A DNA stretch of 64,000 bases. Source: Geothermobacter hydrogeniphilus (lineage in GTDB: Bacteria; Desulfobacterota; Desulfuromonadia; Desulfuromonadales; Geothermobacteraceae). The position numbers and the translations under genes are program-made. The notes beneath the pieces are model-generated. The model was not told where the DNA came from. It made no database searches and saw only the letters and a program-made list of their open reading frames with translations. The stretch is from the NCBI RefSeq assembly GCF_002898515.1, contig NZ_PPFX01000004.1, positions 83,583 to 147,582 of the forward strand, written 5' to 3'. Position 1 is the first letter of the stretch; the number at the start of each line of letters is the position of its first letter. Shown here piece after piece: positions 42,765 to 50,683 of this stretch.

Positions 42765-44192
42765 TCACTCCTTGGGATGGGGGGCGGGCATGGTCATGGC
42801 GTCAGGGTTGTTCATCTTCTTCGACATGCCCCCGCCGTTTTTTTTCATTGCGGGCATTTTCATGCCGGGCATGGTTTGCTGCTGCTCACCGGTGGTCGGC
42901 GCCACCGCTGGCGAAGTCTGGCGCATCTTGTCGATGGCGGCCTGCAGGCTGCTTTCGGAGTTGATCAGGAACTGGGCCGAGGTCACCACCCGATCCCCTT
43001 CCTGAAGTCCTTTGAGAACTTCGAATTCGTCACCGACCTGGGCTCCCAGTTTAATCTCGCGCGGGGCGAAACGATCGCCGTCGAGGGCCACCAGCGCGAT
43101 GTCCCGTACACCGGTGCGGATAACGGCCTGAACCGGGACGGCGAGCCCCTGCCGGTTGATGTCAACTTTTATCGATACATTGGCCCACATGTCAGGTTTC
43201 AGGTCGAAGTCGTCGCTGTTGGGGAAGGAGATGCGTACCTGCAGGGTGCGGGTCATGTTTTTCAGGTAGGGATAGATATAGATGATTTTCCCGCGATAGG
43301 TTTTTCCCGGTTGGTAGGCGAGGGTGATTTCCGCCTCCTGGCCCAGTTTCAGCCAGGGGGTTTCGTATTCGTAGATGTCGGCGTAGACCCAGATGGAGGA
43401 AATGTCGGCAATTTCGTACAGGTTCTGGCCGGGCTTGACATAGCCTCCTTCCGGTACGTTTTTGCGCACGATGATGCCTTTGAACGGCGCGTGCAGCGCC
43501 ATGGTGCGAGTGATTTCACCACGCTCGCGCAGAGTCCTGATCTGGGCTTCGCTGATATCCCAGTAGCGCAGTCGCGCTTCGGTGGCCCGCAGCAGGCTGT
43601 CGGCTCCCGCGGAGATGCCTGAGACCGGACTCTGCTGCAGTCGGCGCTGGTACTGAAGGGCGACCAGGTATTCCTCCTGGCTGGAGACCAGGTCAGGGCT
43701 GTAGATGGTCAGCAGCTGTTGGCCCTTTTCGACCACCTGGCCGGTGAAGTTGACCTCCTGGCGCTCGACCCAGCCGCCGATTTTGGGAGTAATCCTGCGG
43801 ACCCTGGTTTCGTCATAGGCAACCCGGCCGATGGTGCGGATGTTTTTATTGAGGCGTTTGCGGACCAGGGTGACCGTCTTGACGCCAATGTTCTGCCTTG
43901 TTGCCGGGTCGATGGTGATCGTCCCCGGCGGTCCGGATGCCTTCGCTCCTTCATAGACCGGAACCAGGTCCATACCCATGCGGTCCTTGCCCGGGGCGGG
44001 GTAGGTTTCGGTCGGGTTCATGGGCGAGCGCCAGTAGAGAACCTTTTGTCCCTGCCGGGAGGCTGAAGGTTCGGACGATGGTTGTGTGAGATTCAGAAAG
44101 TAGAAGGCCGTTCCGCCGACAGCGAGAATGACTGCGGCCAGGGTGAGGATAGTCCAGGTGATCCAGGTACGCTTCCGGTTCGTGCGATTCAT
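42765..44192 (-). CDS. cusB: CusB-type membrane fusion protein (copy 1)
   Basis: 475 residues: N-terminal membrane anchor (WTILTLAAVILAVGGTAFYFL), a heavy-metal-binding segment (YWRSPMNPTETYPAPGKDRM), a barrel-sandwich/alpha-hairpin adaptor (GWVEROEV-type region and VEKGQQLLTIYSPDL), and a Met/His/Lys-rich tail (MPGMKMPAMKKNGGGMSKKM) that could deliver copper in the manner of CusF. It links CusA to an outer-membrane channel. Co-transcribed with cusA. Confidence 0.9.
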   Translation of the reverse strand: MNRTNRKRTWITWTILTLAAVILAVGGTAFYFLNLTQPSSEPSASRQGQKVLYWRSPMNPTETYPAPGKDRMGMDLVPVYEGAKASGPPGTITIDPATRQNIGVKTVTLVRKRLNKNIRTIGRVAYDETRVRRITPKIGGWVERQEVNFTGQVVEKGQQLLTIYSPDLVSSQEEYLVALQYQRRLQQSPVSGISAGADSLLRATEARLRYWDISEAQIRTLRERGEITRTMALHAPFKGIIVRKNVPEGGYVKPGQNLYEIADISSIWVYADIYEYETPWLKLGQEAEITLAYQPGKTYRGKIIYIYPYLKNMTRTLQVRISFPNSDDFDLKPDMWANVSIKVDINRQGLAVPVQAVIRTGVRDIALVALDGDRFAPREIKLGAQVGDEFEVLKGLQEGDRVVTSAQFLINSESSLQAAIDKMRQTSPAVAPTTGEQQQTMPGMKMPAMKKNGGGMSKKMNNPDAMTMPAPHPKE

Positions 44193-44481
44193 GGACAGGG
44201 CCTCTTTCCTGGAGATTTTATTTCGCCGACATGGTCAGCTCTCCGGGGGCTGCTCCGGTGATATGAATGGGAAGGTGATGAAAACGGCCTGCCCGAAGCT
44301 CATGGCCAAAAGGACTGTCGACGCGCCCCCCTGGATCAAAATCTATCAGATCCGGTCAGCCTTGCAAGGCAACCGGGTCCTGGTCGGGCAGGTGCCGGCT
44401 GCTTGCCAACGGCCCTTCGGGGATTAAACTTGTAACCGAGGGGTCGTTGGGGGGGGACGTCAAACTCTGGGGAGGTGCGCC

Positions 44482-44844
44482 ATGAAAGAAATCAAGGCTT
44501 ACATCCGGACGAGCGCCCTTGAGGCGGTCATCGAAAACCTGCAGAAATGCGGTGCGCCAGGCGTTACCGCCATCAATGTCCATCCGGTCGGCTACGGTTT
44601 TGACCAGCGGTATTCGCTGAAGCTGAGAAAAGCTGAGGTCACAGAGAAGTTTTACGACATCACCAAGCTTGAACTGGTCTGTGACACCGAGGAGTTGGAT
44701 GGCTACGTCGATGCCATCGTCGAAGCTGCGCATACCGGAACATCGGGGGATGGCCTGATTTTTGTCTCCGATGTCGATGAGGTGATCAAGATCCGCAACC
44801 GCAGTCGGGGAACCAATATCGCCGCGGTGTCGGCAGAGGCTTAA
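44482..44844 (+). CDS. PII-like protein of the metal-efflux-linked group
   Basis: 120 residues with a GlnB-like fold pattern: MKEIKAYIRTSALEAVIENL, then VEAAHTGTSGDGLIFVSDVDEVIKIR. The T-loop region is divergent (VHPVGYGFDQRYSLKLRKAE) and lacks the uridylylated GlnB Tyr51 context. It is divergent from the cusBA operon. A described PII subgroup (PII-NG) is associated with heavy-metal RND genes, which this context matches. GGGGAGG precedes the ATG. Confidence 0.82.
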   Translation: MKEIKAYIRTSALEAVIENLQKCGAPGVTAINVHPVGYGFDQRYSLKLRKAEVTEKFYDITKLELVCDTEELDGYVDAIVEAAHTGTSGDGLIFVSDVDEVIKIRNRSRGTNIAAVSAEA

Positions 44845-44847
44845 GGA

Positions 44848-44872
44848 GGCCCTCCCCGTTACAGGGAGGGCC
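44848..44872 (+). terminator. Hairpin terminator after the PII-like gene
   Basis: GGCCCTCCC and GGGAGGGCC form a perfect 9-bp stem three bases after the stop codon. No U-run follows, so termination efficiency is uncertain. Confidence 0.5.
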
Positions 44873-44936
44873 GCGCGGCCACGTGTTTCTCCCCGGCCTC
44901 CCTACGGCCGAAGTCGGACAGAGACACCCGATCGCT

Positions 44937-45473
44937 TCAGATTTCCCCCCGTTCGTGCATTTCGATCAGGCGCTCGAATTTGCGTTCCATGCCGCTGATG
45001 ATCTCCGCGTGGCCTGCTCCCAGGTCATCCCACAGGAATGCCAGTAGCGCCTGCCTGACGCAGATGTTGCATTCACTGGCGTGGGAGTCGAAATCCCCGC
45101 CGACCTGACCTTTCTGCCAGTAGCAGTAGAGCAGGTTGTCATGCCCCATGCGGTTGCAGAAGCAATAACAGGGGATGATTCGCCCTTTGTCCTTGACGTT
45201 GGCTGCGCCGAGCAGGTCCGGGTTCTTGACCGCGACCTTGTAGCTGATTTCAATCGGATCGTCGGTGTAGACGAAGCTTGGGAACCGGTATTTGTCCCAG
45301 TCTTCGTCCGGGTATTTCTGTTCCAACCGGGCTTCGACCCGATCCGCCAGATCCTCCAGCGACATCGTGTAGATGCGTTCGAATTCCTTCTTTTGCGCGG
45401 CATTCATGGCCAGCAGCGGGCTTGCCGGCAACAGCAGCCCCAGCGTTGTCAACAGGACGATGAAATGTTTCAT
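44937..45473 (-). CDS. PCYC-motif exported protein
   Basis: 178 residues from ATG 45473 (GGAG upstream). Signal peptide (FIVLLTTLGLLLPASPLLA) and a cysteine cluster, IIPCYCFCNRMGHDNLLYCY, then ASECNICVRQ. The PCYC-x-C motif is that of the PCYCGC/CYCXC family of small exported, probably metal- or redox-binding proteins. It lies 86 bases after the cytochrome b gene and may belong to that operon. Confidence 0.75.
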   Translation of the reverse strand: MKHFIVLLTTLGLLLPASPLLAMNAAQKKEFERIYTMSLEDLADRVEARLEQKYPDEDWDKYRFPSFVYTDDPIEISYKVAVKNPDLLGAANVKDKGRIIPCYCFCNRMGHDNLLYCYWQKGQVGGDFDSHASECNICVRQALLAFLWDDLGAGHAEIISGMERKFERLIEMHERGEI

Positions 45474-45559
45474 GGTTTTCTCCATTGCGATAGCGTCTCC
45501 AGGTTTCAGTTGACCCTGCCCGGCGGGCAGGGGTGGTTTTTCAGCTCATCCCGTGAGCC

Positions 45560-46615
45560 TCAACCGCCGCCCGGCGGCCAGATCCAGCTCCAGTTCGGAC
45601 CCCGGCACCAGAGCCCGATGGCGATGAAGACCAGCTGGGAACAGAGCATCAACATCAGCAGCAGCTGCCAGGGACGGGCACCGGGTGCCAGCCAGCGTCC
45701 GCCCCCCCGTTCTCTCCGGTCAAGCCAGGGCAGCAGGGCCAGGAACAGGATCATCAGGCTCGGGACAATCACGCCTCCCCAGGTGGCTGAATAGCTGACC
45801 ATCTCCTGGAATCCGACGAAGTACCAGGGGGCCTTGGCCGGGTTGGGCGGATGTCCCGGATCGGCCCTTTCACCAAGGGGAGCATTGAGCCACAGCGCGA
45901 GCAGCAGCAGGACCGTCAGGGTGATCAGGGCAACGCTTCCTTCCGCCCGGTAGAGCCAGGGGCGGGCGGGGAGTTCGGCGGGGGTTTCACAGGGGGTGGC
46001 CAGTCCGCCGTCCCTGCGGACGCGCCACAGGTGCAGCCCCGCCAGGCCGACCAGCCCGCAGGGGACCACCGCGGCATGAATGGCGAACGCGCGCAACAGG
46101 GTTTCCGCGCCGATCTCTTCTCCACCGAGCAGGAAGACCTTGAGGGGATGGCCGAGCAGCGGCAGGTAATCGGCGAGGCTGGAACCGACCTTCAGCGCCC
46201 AGTAGGCAAGTTGATCCCATGGCAGAAGGTATCCGGTGAAGGCGCCGGCGAAGATCAGGAACAGCATCAGCAGGCCGTAGCACCAGTTCAATCGCCGGCC
46301 CCGGTAGCCGGCGGTCAGGGCCACGCGTGCCAGGTGCAGGACCGCGAGGATCAACAGGGCGTTGCCGGCCAGGTAGTGCAGGTTGCGCAGCAGGGTGCCG
46401 AAACGCAAGGTCGTGGTCAGATGCAGGATGCGTTCATAGGCCCGTTGCTGGTCCGGCAGGTAGTAGAGCAGCAGGGTCAGCCCGGTGATCAGCAGGATGC
46501 CCAGGCAGGTCATGGCGGCGATACCCAGGCCCAGGGTCGTTTTCGGGTGCAGGCTGCGCAACCGAACCCGGGCGGGATGCAGGTGGTCGAGAAAGTTGCG
46601 TTGCGGGCCGTTCAT
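45560..46615 (-). CDS. Cytochrome b of a bc-type quinol oxidoreductase
   Basis: 351 residues from ATG 46615 (overlaps the Rieske stop). Eight hydrophobic segments. Paired heme ligands lie in HYLAGNALLILAVLHLARV and AFAIHAAVVPCGLVGLAGLHLW; the quinol-site PPNPAKAPWYFVGFQEM motif corresponds to the PEWY region of subunit IV. Cytochrome b6 and subunit IV parts are therefore fused. Operates with the Rieske and heptaheme subunits to pass electrons from quinol to periplasmic cytochromes. Confidence 0.88.
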   Translation of the reverse strand: MNGPQRNFLDHLHPARVRLRSLHPKTTLGLGIAAMTCLGILLITGLTLLLYYLPDQQRAYERILHLTTTLRFGTLLRNLHYLAGNALLILAVLHLARVALTAGYRGRRLNWCYGLLMLFLIFAGAFTGYLLPWDQLAYWALKVGSSLADYLPLLGHPLKVFLLGGEEIGAETLLRAFAIHAAVVPCGLVGLAGLHLWRVRRDGGLATPCETPAELPARPWLYRAEGSVALITLTVLLLLALWLNAPLGERADPGHPPNPAKAPWYFVGFQEMVSYSATWGGVIVPSLMILFLALLPWLDRRERGGGRWLAPGARPWQLLLMLMLCSQLVFIAIGLWCRGPNWSWIWPPGGG

Positions 46616-47061
46616 GCCGGGCTCTCCTCGCGCGGGTGCCAGAATGGCCTGGTCTGCTTGCGGCCGCTGAGGACCCAGATTGCGCCGTGATGCAGGCGCA
46701 GCCTGTGCCACGGCAGATCACGCGTGGCCGGGCCGTTGTAGACCTGGCCGCGGGGTCCGAATTCCGATCCATGGCAGGGGCAGTAAAACCCTCGCTCGTT
46801 GACGGTGACCAGGCAGCCGAGGTGGGTGCATTCGAGGCTGATGGCGGCGATTTTTTTTGGTGAAACCAGCAGGGCGACCTTCATCTGCGGCAGAGGCACC
46901 ACCCCGTCGGGAGGCAGCTGGTCGAGCGGCAGCAGACGCTGCCAGCGGGCTTCGGAGAAGCGCCTGGCCCCGGACCAGATATCGAGCAGGATGGCGCCGC
47001 CGAACAGGCCGAGAAGCGCCAGCAGACCTTTCAACAGCCTGCGTCTGATCAGATCACTCAT
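46612..47061 (-). CDS. Rieske iron-sulfur subunit
   Basis: 149 residues. N-terminal membrane anchor (RRRLLKGLLALLGLFGGAILL) with adjacent arginines, then the [2Fe-2S] ligand motifs CTHLGC and CPCHGSEF and the PLPWHR-like end (RDLPWHRLRL). Middle gene of the bc operon; overlaps both neighbours by four bases. Confidence 0.93.
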   Translation of the reverse strand: MSDLIRRRLLKGLLALLGLFGGAILLDIWSGARRFSEARWQRLLPLDQLPPDGVVPLPQMKVALLVSPKKIAAISLECTHLGCLVTVNERGFYCPCHGSEFGPRGQVYNGPATRDLPWHRLRLHHGAIWVLSGRKQTRPFWHPREESPA

Positions 47062-48689
47062 GGTTGTTCTCCCACGGACAGTCTGCGGACTTCGCGAAGC
47101 AAGGCCCAGATCTGCTGTTCATCGAGTTCGCCGAGCCAGGGCGGCATGGCGGTGCCCGGTACACCGTAGGTGATGGCTCTCAACAGCTGGTTGTCACTGC
47201 GCGATACGATGTAGCCGGTGTTGGTCAGGTTGCGTGGCGACGGTTGCAGCCGCAACCGCGCGGCGTCCGGACCGCGGCCGGTTCCGCTGCGTCCGTGACA
47301 GCGGATGCAGTACTGTTGGAACAATTGTTGCCCGGCCGCCGCGGGAAGCGCGAATTCCGGTTTCGGCGGCAGTTCCGGCAGCCTCCGCTTGGCGTAGCGA
47401 CCCCCGCCGATAAAGGCTTTGAACAGGAGGTCAAGCAGCATTTCCCGTCGTTCGGGGGACAGCAGCCGGGCAAAGCCGGGCATCGAGGTTCCGGGTATCC
47501 CCTGTGCCAGACTCTGTTGCAGTTCCTTGTCGGATTTGCCGGCGAAAAAGTTGCGGTTGTTCGCAAAGGCCCGCGGCATCTGGGCCAGGTTGGCGGCGAT
47601 CGGCCCCAGGCCGTTGCCGTCGGCGGCGTGACATCGCTGGCAGAGCAGCATGTACAGATCGCGGCCCTCGACGGCTTTGGTCAGGCGGGTCTGCTGAAGT
47701 CGATCGGCGTTCTGGCGCAGTTCCGTTACCAGCAGGCGTTGTTCCGCGGCTGTCAGGCGGATCGCCGGCATGCGCGCGCCCCCGATCAGGGCTGTCGGAT
47801 CGCCGGGGAAGTCGGCCAGGTAGGTGCCGGTCCGCAGCAGTCCGCTGTAGCTCAGGTCAGGTCCGATACGTCCGTCGTCCCGGTTGTAACGATGGCAGGC
47901 GATGCAGCGTTTGCGCTGCAGGAGAGCCTGCCCCGGAGAAAGTTGTTCACTGCCGGGGAACAGATCGTCCGGTTGAAGCAGGCTCTTTTTCTGCAGTTGA
48001 GCCAGGGGCGTCTGGAACAGCGGACGGGCGGTGCGGCTTTTCAGGAACAGGGCGATATTGCGGGCCTGACGTTTCGATAACGGATAGCGCGGCATGGTCG
48101 AGTTGACCGGCTCCCGTCCCGGTTCGCGAATGGCGGTCACCAGTTGATCGATTCCCAGGTGGTCGCCGACGGCCGTCAGGTCGGGGGCGTAACGGCCGCT
48201 TTGTTGCAGCCCCGCGAGCGGATGACAGCTGTCGCATCCTTTCTGCAGGTACAGACGATAGCCGTTCCAGGCTTTTTCAGCGCCGGCCAGGGGTTGCAGG
48301 GGGTGGCAGCGGTAGCAGCTTGCCTGAATATCCTTTTTTTTCAGAATGGCGCGGGCGCCATTGCCCGGCAGTCCGTGGGAAACAACCAGGTCAAGCGCCA
48401 TCCCCTCGCCGAGATGGCAGCCGGTACAGCCCAGTTCCGCAGTTTCATGCGGCGCGATGTCGGGATGCGGGCTGCCGGTTGCGGTGCTCCCTTCCGGGTG
48501 GCAGGAGGTGCAGTGTTCACGTACCGGGGTGCCGCCGAGATTGATTGTGACATCGGCAATGTCGCCGTCGAGCGGCCAGGGGTTGCGGCTGATCCCCATG
48601 AACAGGATGGTTCCCAGCACAGCGAGGGCCGCGGCCAGCGCCGCGATGTAGAGTGGGGTGACCCAGCGTGGAGGAGACAGTTGATTCAT
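47058..48689 (-). CDS. Heptaheme c-type cytochrome of the bc operon
   Basis: 543 residues from ATG 48689. One N-terminal anchor (YIAALAAALAVLGTILFMGI) and seven CxxCH sites (CTSCH, CTGCH, CYRCH, CDSCH, CIACH, CQRCH, CIRCH). The first three resemble a tetraheme/NapC-like cluster, while the last three sit in separate mono-heme class I domains, each with a distal Met (for example GTAMPPW). It seems to fuse several cytochrome modules, replacing cytochrome c1 and its acceptor. Overlaps the Rieske start. No good ribosome binding site is visible. Confidence 0.9.
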   Translation of the reverse strand: MNQLSPPRWVTPLYIAALAAALAVLGTILFMGISRNPWPLDGDIADVTINLGGTPVREHCTSCHPEGSTATGSPHPDIAPHETAELGCTGCHLGEGMALDLVVSHGLPGNGARAILKKKDIQASCYRCHPLQPLAGAEKAWNGYRLYLQKGCDSCHPLAGLQQSGRYAPDLTAVGDHLGIDQLVTAIREPGREPVNSTMPRYPLSKRQARNIALFLKSRTARPLFQTPLAQLQKKSLLQPDDLFPGSEQLSPGQALLQRKRCIACHRYNRDDGRIGPDLSYSGLLRTGTYLADFPGDPTALIGGARMPAIRLTAAEQRLLVTELRQNADRLQQTRLTKAVEGRDLYMLLCQRCHAADGNGLGPIAANLAQMPRAFANNRNFFAGKSDKELQQSLAQGIPGTSMPGFARLLSPERREMLLDLLFKAFIGGGRYAKRRLPELPPKPEFALPAAAGQQLFQQYCIRCHGRSGTGRGPDAARLRLQPSPRNLTNTGYIVSRSDNQLLRAITYGVPGTAMPPWLGELDEQQIWALLREVRRLSVGEQP

Positions 48690-48736
48690 GATCGCCAAGA
48701 AGATTCAGCTTTTATGCCAGCATCAATGGATGGCGT

Positions 48737-48845
48737 CGCAAAAACTCACCGGCAGCTGCGTTGCAGCGTTTGTCTCGCTGCTTCGACGTACGTAAGTACG
48801 CCTCATTGCTCGACAAACGCGCGCCTTGCTGCCGGCGTTTTTTGC
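48737..48845. repeat. Large palindromic repeat related to the 123-bp family
   Basis: GCAAAAACTCACCGGCAGC and GCAGCGTTTGTC on the left face GACAAACGCGCGCC and GCTGCCGGCGTTTTTTGC on the right, around CGACGTACGTAAGTACGCC. The centre matches the core of the 123-bp repeats but the arms differ. It could end transcription of the bc operon upstream region or form a cruciform. Confidence 0.65.
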
Positions 48846-49169
48846 TTGGCCAACACCATTTTGCTTTCTTGCTAAAGCATCAATGTTTACAAAACATACA
48901 AGAATTTCCTGTGATTACAATGAATTGTGTGATGGTCGAGGTTTGTTTCACCCTCGTATTCCAAATTCGCGCAACGAGCCGTGTAGAGTATTCTTCACAT
49001 TGCTGTTGAATATTCGGCAAATCCACTGCCGGGAGTTCTCGCCGGGTGTCCCGAAGTTGATCTGAAGCTCGTAAAAACAGCAGGTTGTTTCTGCTGGAGG
49101 GGGTTGGCACGGGATGTGATATGGCTCCCCCTGAGTTTTGTTGAACGAATTCTTGCGAAGGGGTGGTCC
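48846..49169 (+). promoter_or_regulatory. Promoter region of the metal-handling operon
   Basis: AT-rich stretch containing GAGTATTC (48986-48993) and GTTGAATATTC (49005-49015), the latter identical to 35651-35661 upstream of the NtrC-type regulator. TTGGCACGGGATGTGATATG (near 49105) has a perfect sigma-54 -24 block but a poor -12 block. No gene is seen. Confidence 0.4.
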
Positions 49170-50045
49170 ATGAGCATGAAACGACGTTACCTGATCTTCC
49201 TTGTCCTGCCGCTGGTGCTGTTGGCCGTTGCCGCCGGCTGGTGGCTGAAACCGGCCGGTTTCAATCGGGCCGAAGCGGCACTGGCCGAATACAGCGTGGA
49301 CAAGCTTTCCTGTGGTTCCTGCGTGCAGAAAATCAACGAGGCCCTCCAGCCGGTCGCCGGGATCGGTACGGTTGAGGTCAGCGTGACCAGCGGCCGCAGC
49401 CGGGTGGAGTTTGATCCCTCCCGAACCAGCAGTGCCGAAATCGGCCGGTTGATAACCGAGGCCGGATACCCGGCCCGATTGAGGACCGAACTGAGCCCGG
49501 CGGAATATGCCGGTCTGCGCCAGGAGCAGACCCGCCTGGGGGCCAAGTACGTTGCCAGGGTCGGTTCGCGGCTGGTGGCGCGTGATGACTTCGAGCAGGC
49601 GTTGAAGCTCCGGCTTGGAGATCGCGAGGCGTCCCCCGCGTTGCTTGAGCAGCTGCGTCGGCAGCTCTGGGAAGAACTGCAGCAGCGTGAAATTCTGCTG
49701 GCCGCCGCCGAGAGTAGTGGAGTCGTGGTGCAGCCGGGTGAGGTCGATGTGCGCCTCGAAAAACTGCGCCAGGGACACGACGATCTGGACCAGTTGGTGA
49801 CCAGACGTTTCGGCAGCATGGAAGCATTCCGTCGCCAGCTGCGCAACGACATGACGATTGAAAAACTGATGGCGGCGAAAGTCCCGACTGACATCACCGA
49901 TCCGGCGCAACGGCAGCAACGACTGCAGCAATGGTACGGCGACCTGGTGCAGCGGACCGAGGTGGTCATTTTCGATCCCCAGCTCAAGCGTGTCACCGCC
50001 GGCGGCGGTGACTGCGGCAGTGGCAGTGGTGGCTGCTGCGGCTGA
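49170..50045 (+). CDS. Membrane-anchored HMA domain fused to a SurA-like chaperone domain
   Basis: 291 residues. Anchor helix (8-26), then a heavy-metal-associated domain with the metal-binding loop LSCGSCVQK (Cys48, Cys51) and the ferredoxin-like pattern to about residue 100. Residues 115-265 resemble the N-terminal domain of SurA/PpiC-type chaperones (RVGSRLVARDDFEQALKLRL, LRRQLWEELQQREILLAAAE, RRFGSMEAFRRQLRNDMT). The tail CGSGSGGCCG could bind another metal. The parvulin isomerase domain is missing. First gene of a long operon. Probable role: periplasmic metal relay or maturation of a metal-receiving partner; this is inference. Confidence 0.8.
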   Translation: MSMKRRYLIFLVLPLVLLAVAAGWWLKPAGFNRAEAALAEYSVDKLSCGSCVQKINEALQPVAGIGTVEVSVTSGRSRVEFDPSRTSSAEIGRLITEAGYPARLRTELSPAEYAGLRQEQTRLGAKYVARVGSRLVARDDFEQALKLRLGDREASPALLEQLRRQLWEELQQREILLAAAESSGVVVQPGEVDVRLEKLRQGHDDLDQLVTRRFGSMEAFRRQLRNDMTIEKLMAAKVPTDITDPAQRQQRLQQWYGDLVQRTEVVIFDPQLKRVTAGGGDCGSGSGGCCG

Positions 50046-50087
50046 CACCCGATTCAGACCTGAACCAAAGACAAGGAGTTTGTAGAG

Positions 50088-50600
50088 ATGTCCGATCGTC
50101 AAACCAAACGTGACCAGTTCAAGAACGAAGAAAAGAAGTCGACCGGAAAGTTGCTGTTGCCGGGGATTCTGGCCCTGCTGGCGATTGTCACCGGTGCCGC
50201 CTGGCTGCTGCTCGGTTCCGGCGGGACTGCCGGGACGCGCACCGTAACCGCTGCCGACGATGGTGTCATCCGCCTTGCGGCGAGTGATTTCGATGGCGGC
50301 CGGGCGCAGTTCTTCCGTTACGAAAGCCGGCGCGGCCCGATCACTTTTTTCGTGGTCAGGAGCCAGGATGGTGTTATTCGTGCCGCTTTTGATGCCTGCG
50401 ATGTCTGCTACAAGGAGAAAAAAGGTTATCGGCAGGAAGGGGACGCGATGATCTGCAACAACTGCGGTCAGTCGTTCCCCTCCAACATGGTCAATATCGT
50501 CAAGGGGGGGTGCAATCCGTCCCCCCTGTCGCGGCAGCTGGCCGGGGGGCAGGTCCTGATCCAGGTTGCCGCCCTGGAGCAGGGAGCCAGGTATTTTTAA
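50088..50600 (+). CDS. DUF2318 membrane-anchored protein
   Basis: 170 residues. N-terminal helix (LLLPGILALLAIVTGAAWLLL) then a DUF2318 domain with FFVVRSQDGVIRAAFDACDVCY, ICNNCGQSFP and GGCNPSPL; cysteines 104, 107, 123, 126 and 142 are candidate metal or heme-independent redox ligands. In Campylobacter and relatives, DUF2318 genes occur with FTR1/P19 iron genes, FtsX-type permeases, an ABC ATPase and thioredoxins; the same partners except FTR1/P19 follow here. CAAGGAG precedes the ATG. Confidence 0.88.
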   Translation: MSDRQTKRDQFKNEEKKSTGKLLLPGILALLAIVTGAAWLLLGSGGTAGTRTVTAADDGVIRLAASDFDGGRAQFFRYESRRGPITFFVVRSQDGVIRAAFDACDVCYKEKKGYRQEGDAMICNNCGQSFPSNMVNIVKGGCNPSPLSRQLAGGQVLIQVAALEQGARYF

Positions 50601-50683
50601 CGGCATGAGACATCAATATGGCGCCAAGAAGAGCGGGCGCCCTGATGACAGGACGTCAGTGTCCAGATCTAAAGGCTTGAATT

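Noticed and set aside
44393..44408. TGGCAAGCAGCCGGCA on the minus strand as a sigma-54 promoter for cusBA
   Set aside because: GG and GC have the right spacing but the -12 block is CGGCA rather than TTGCA; too weak to list as a feature.
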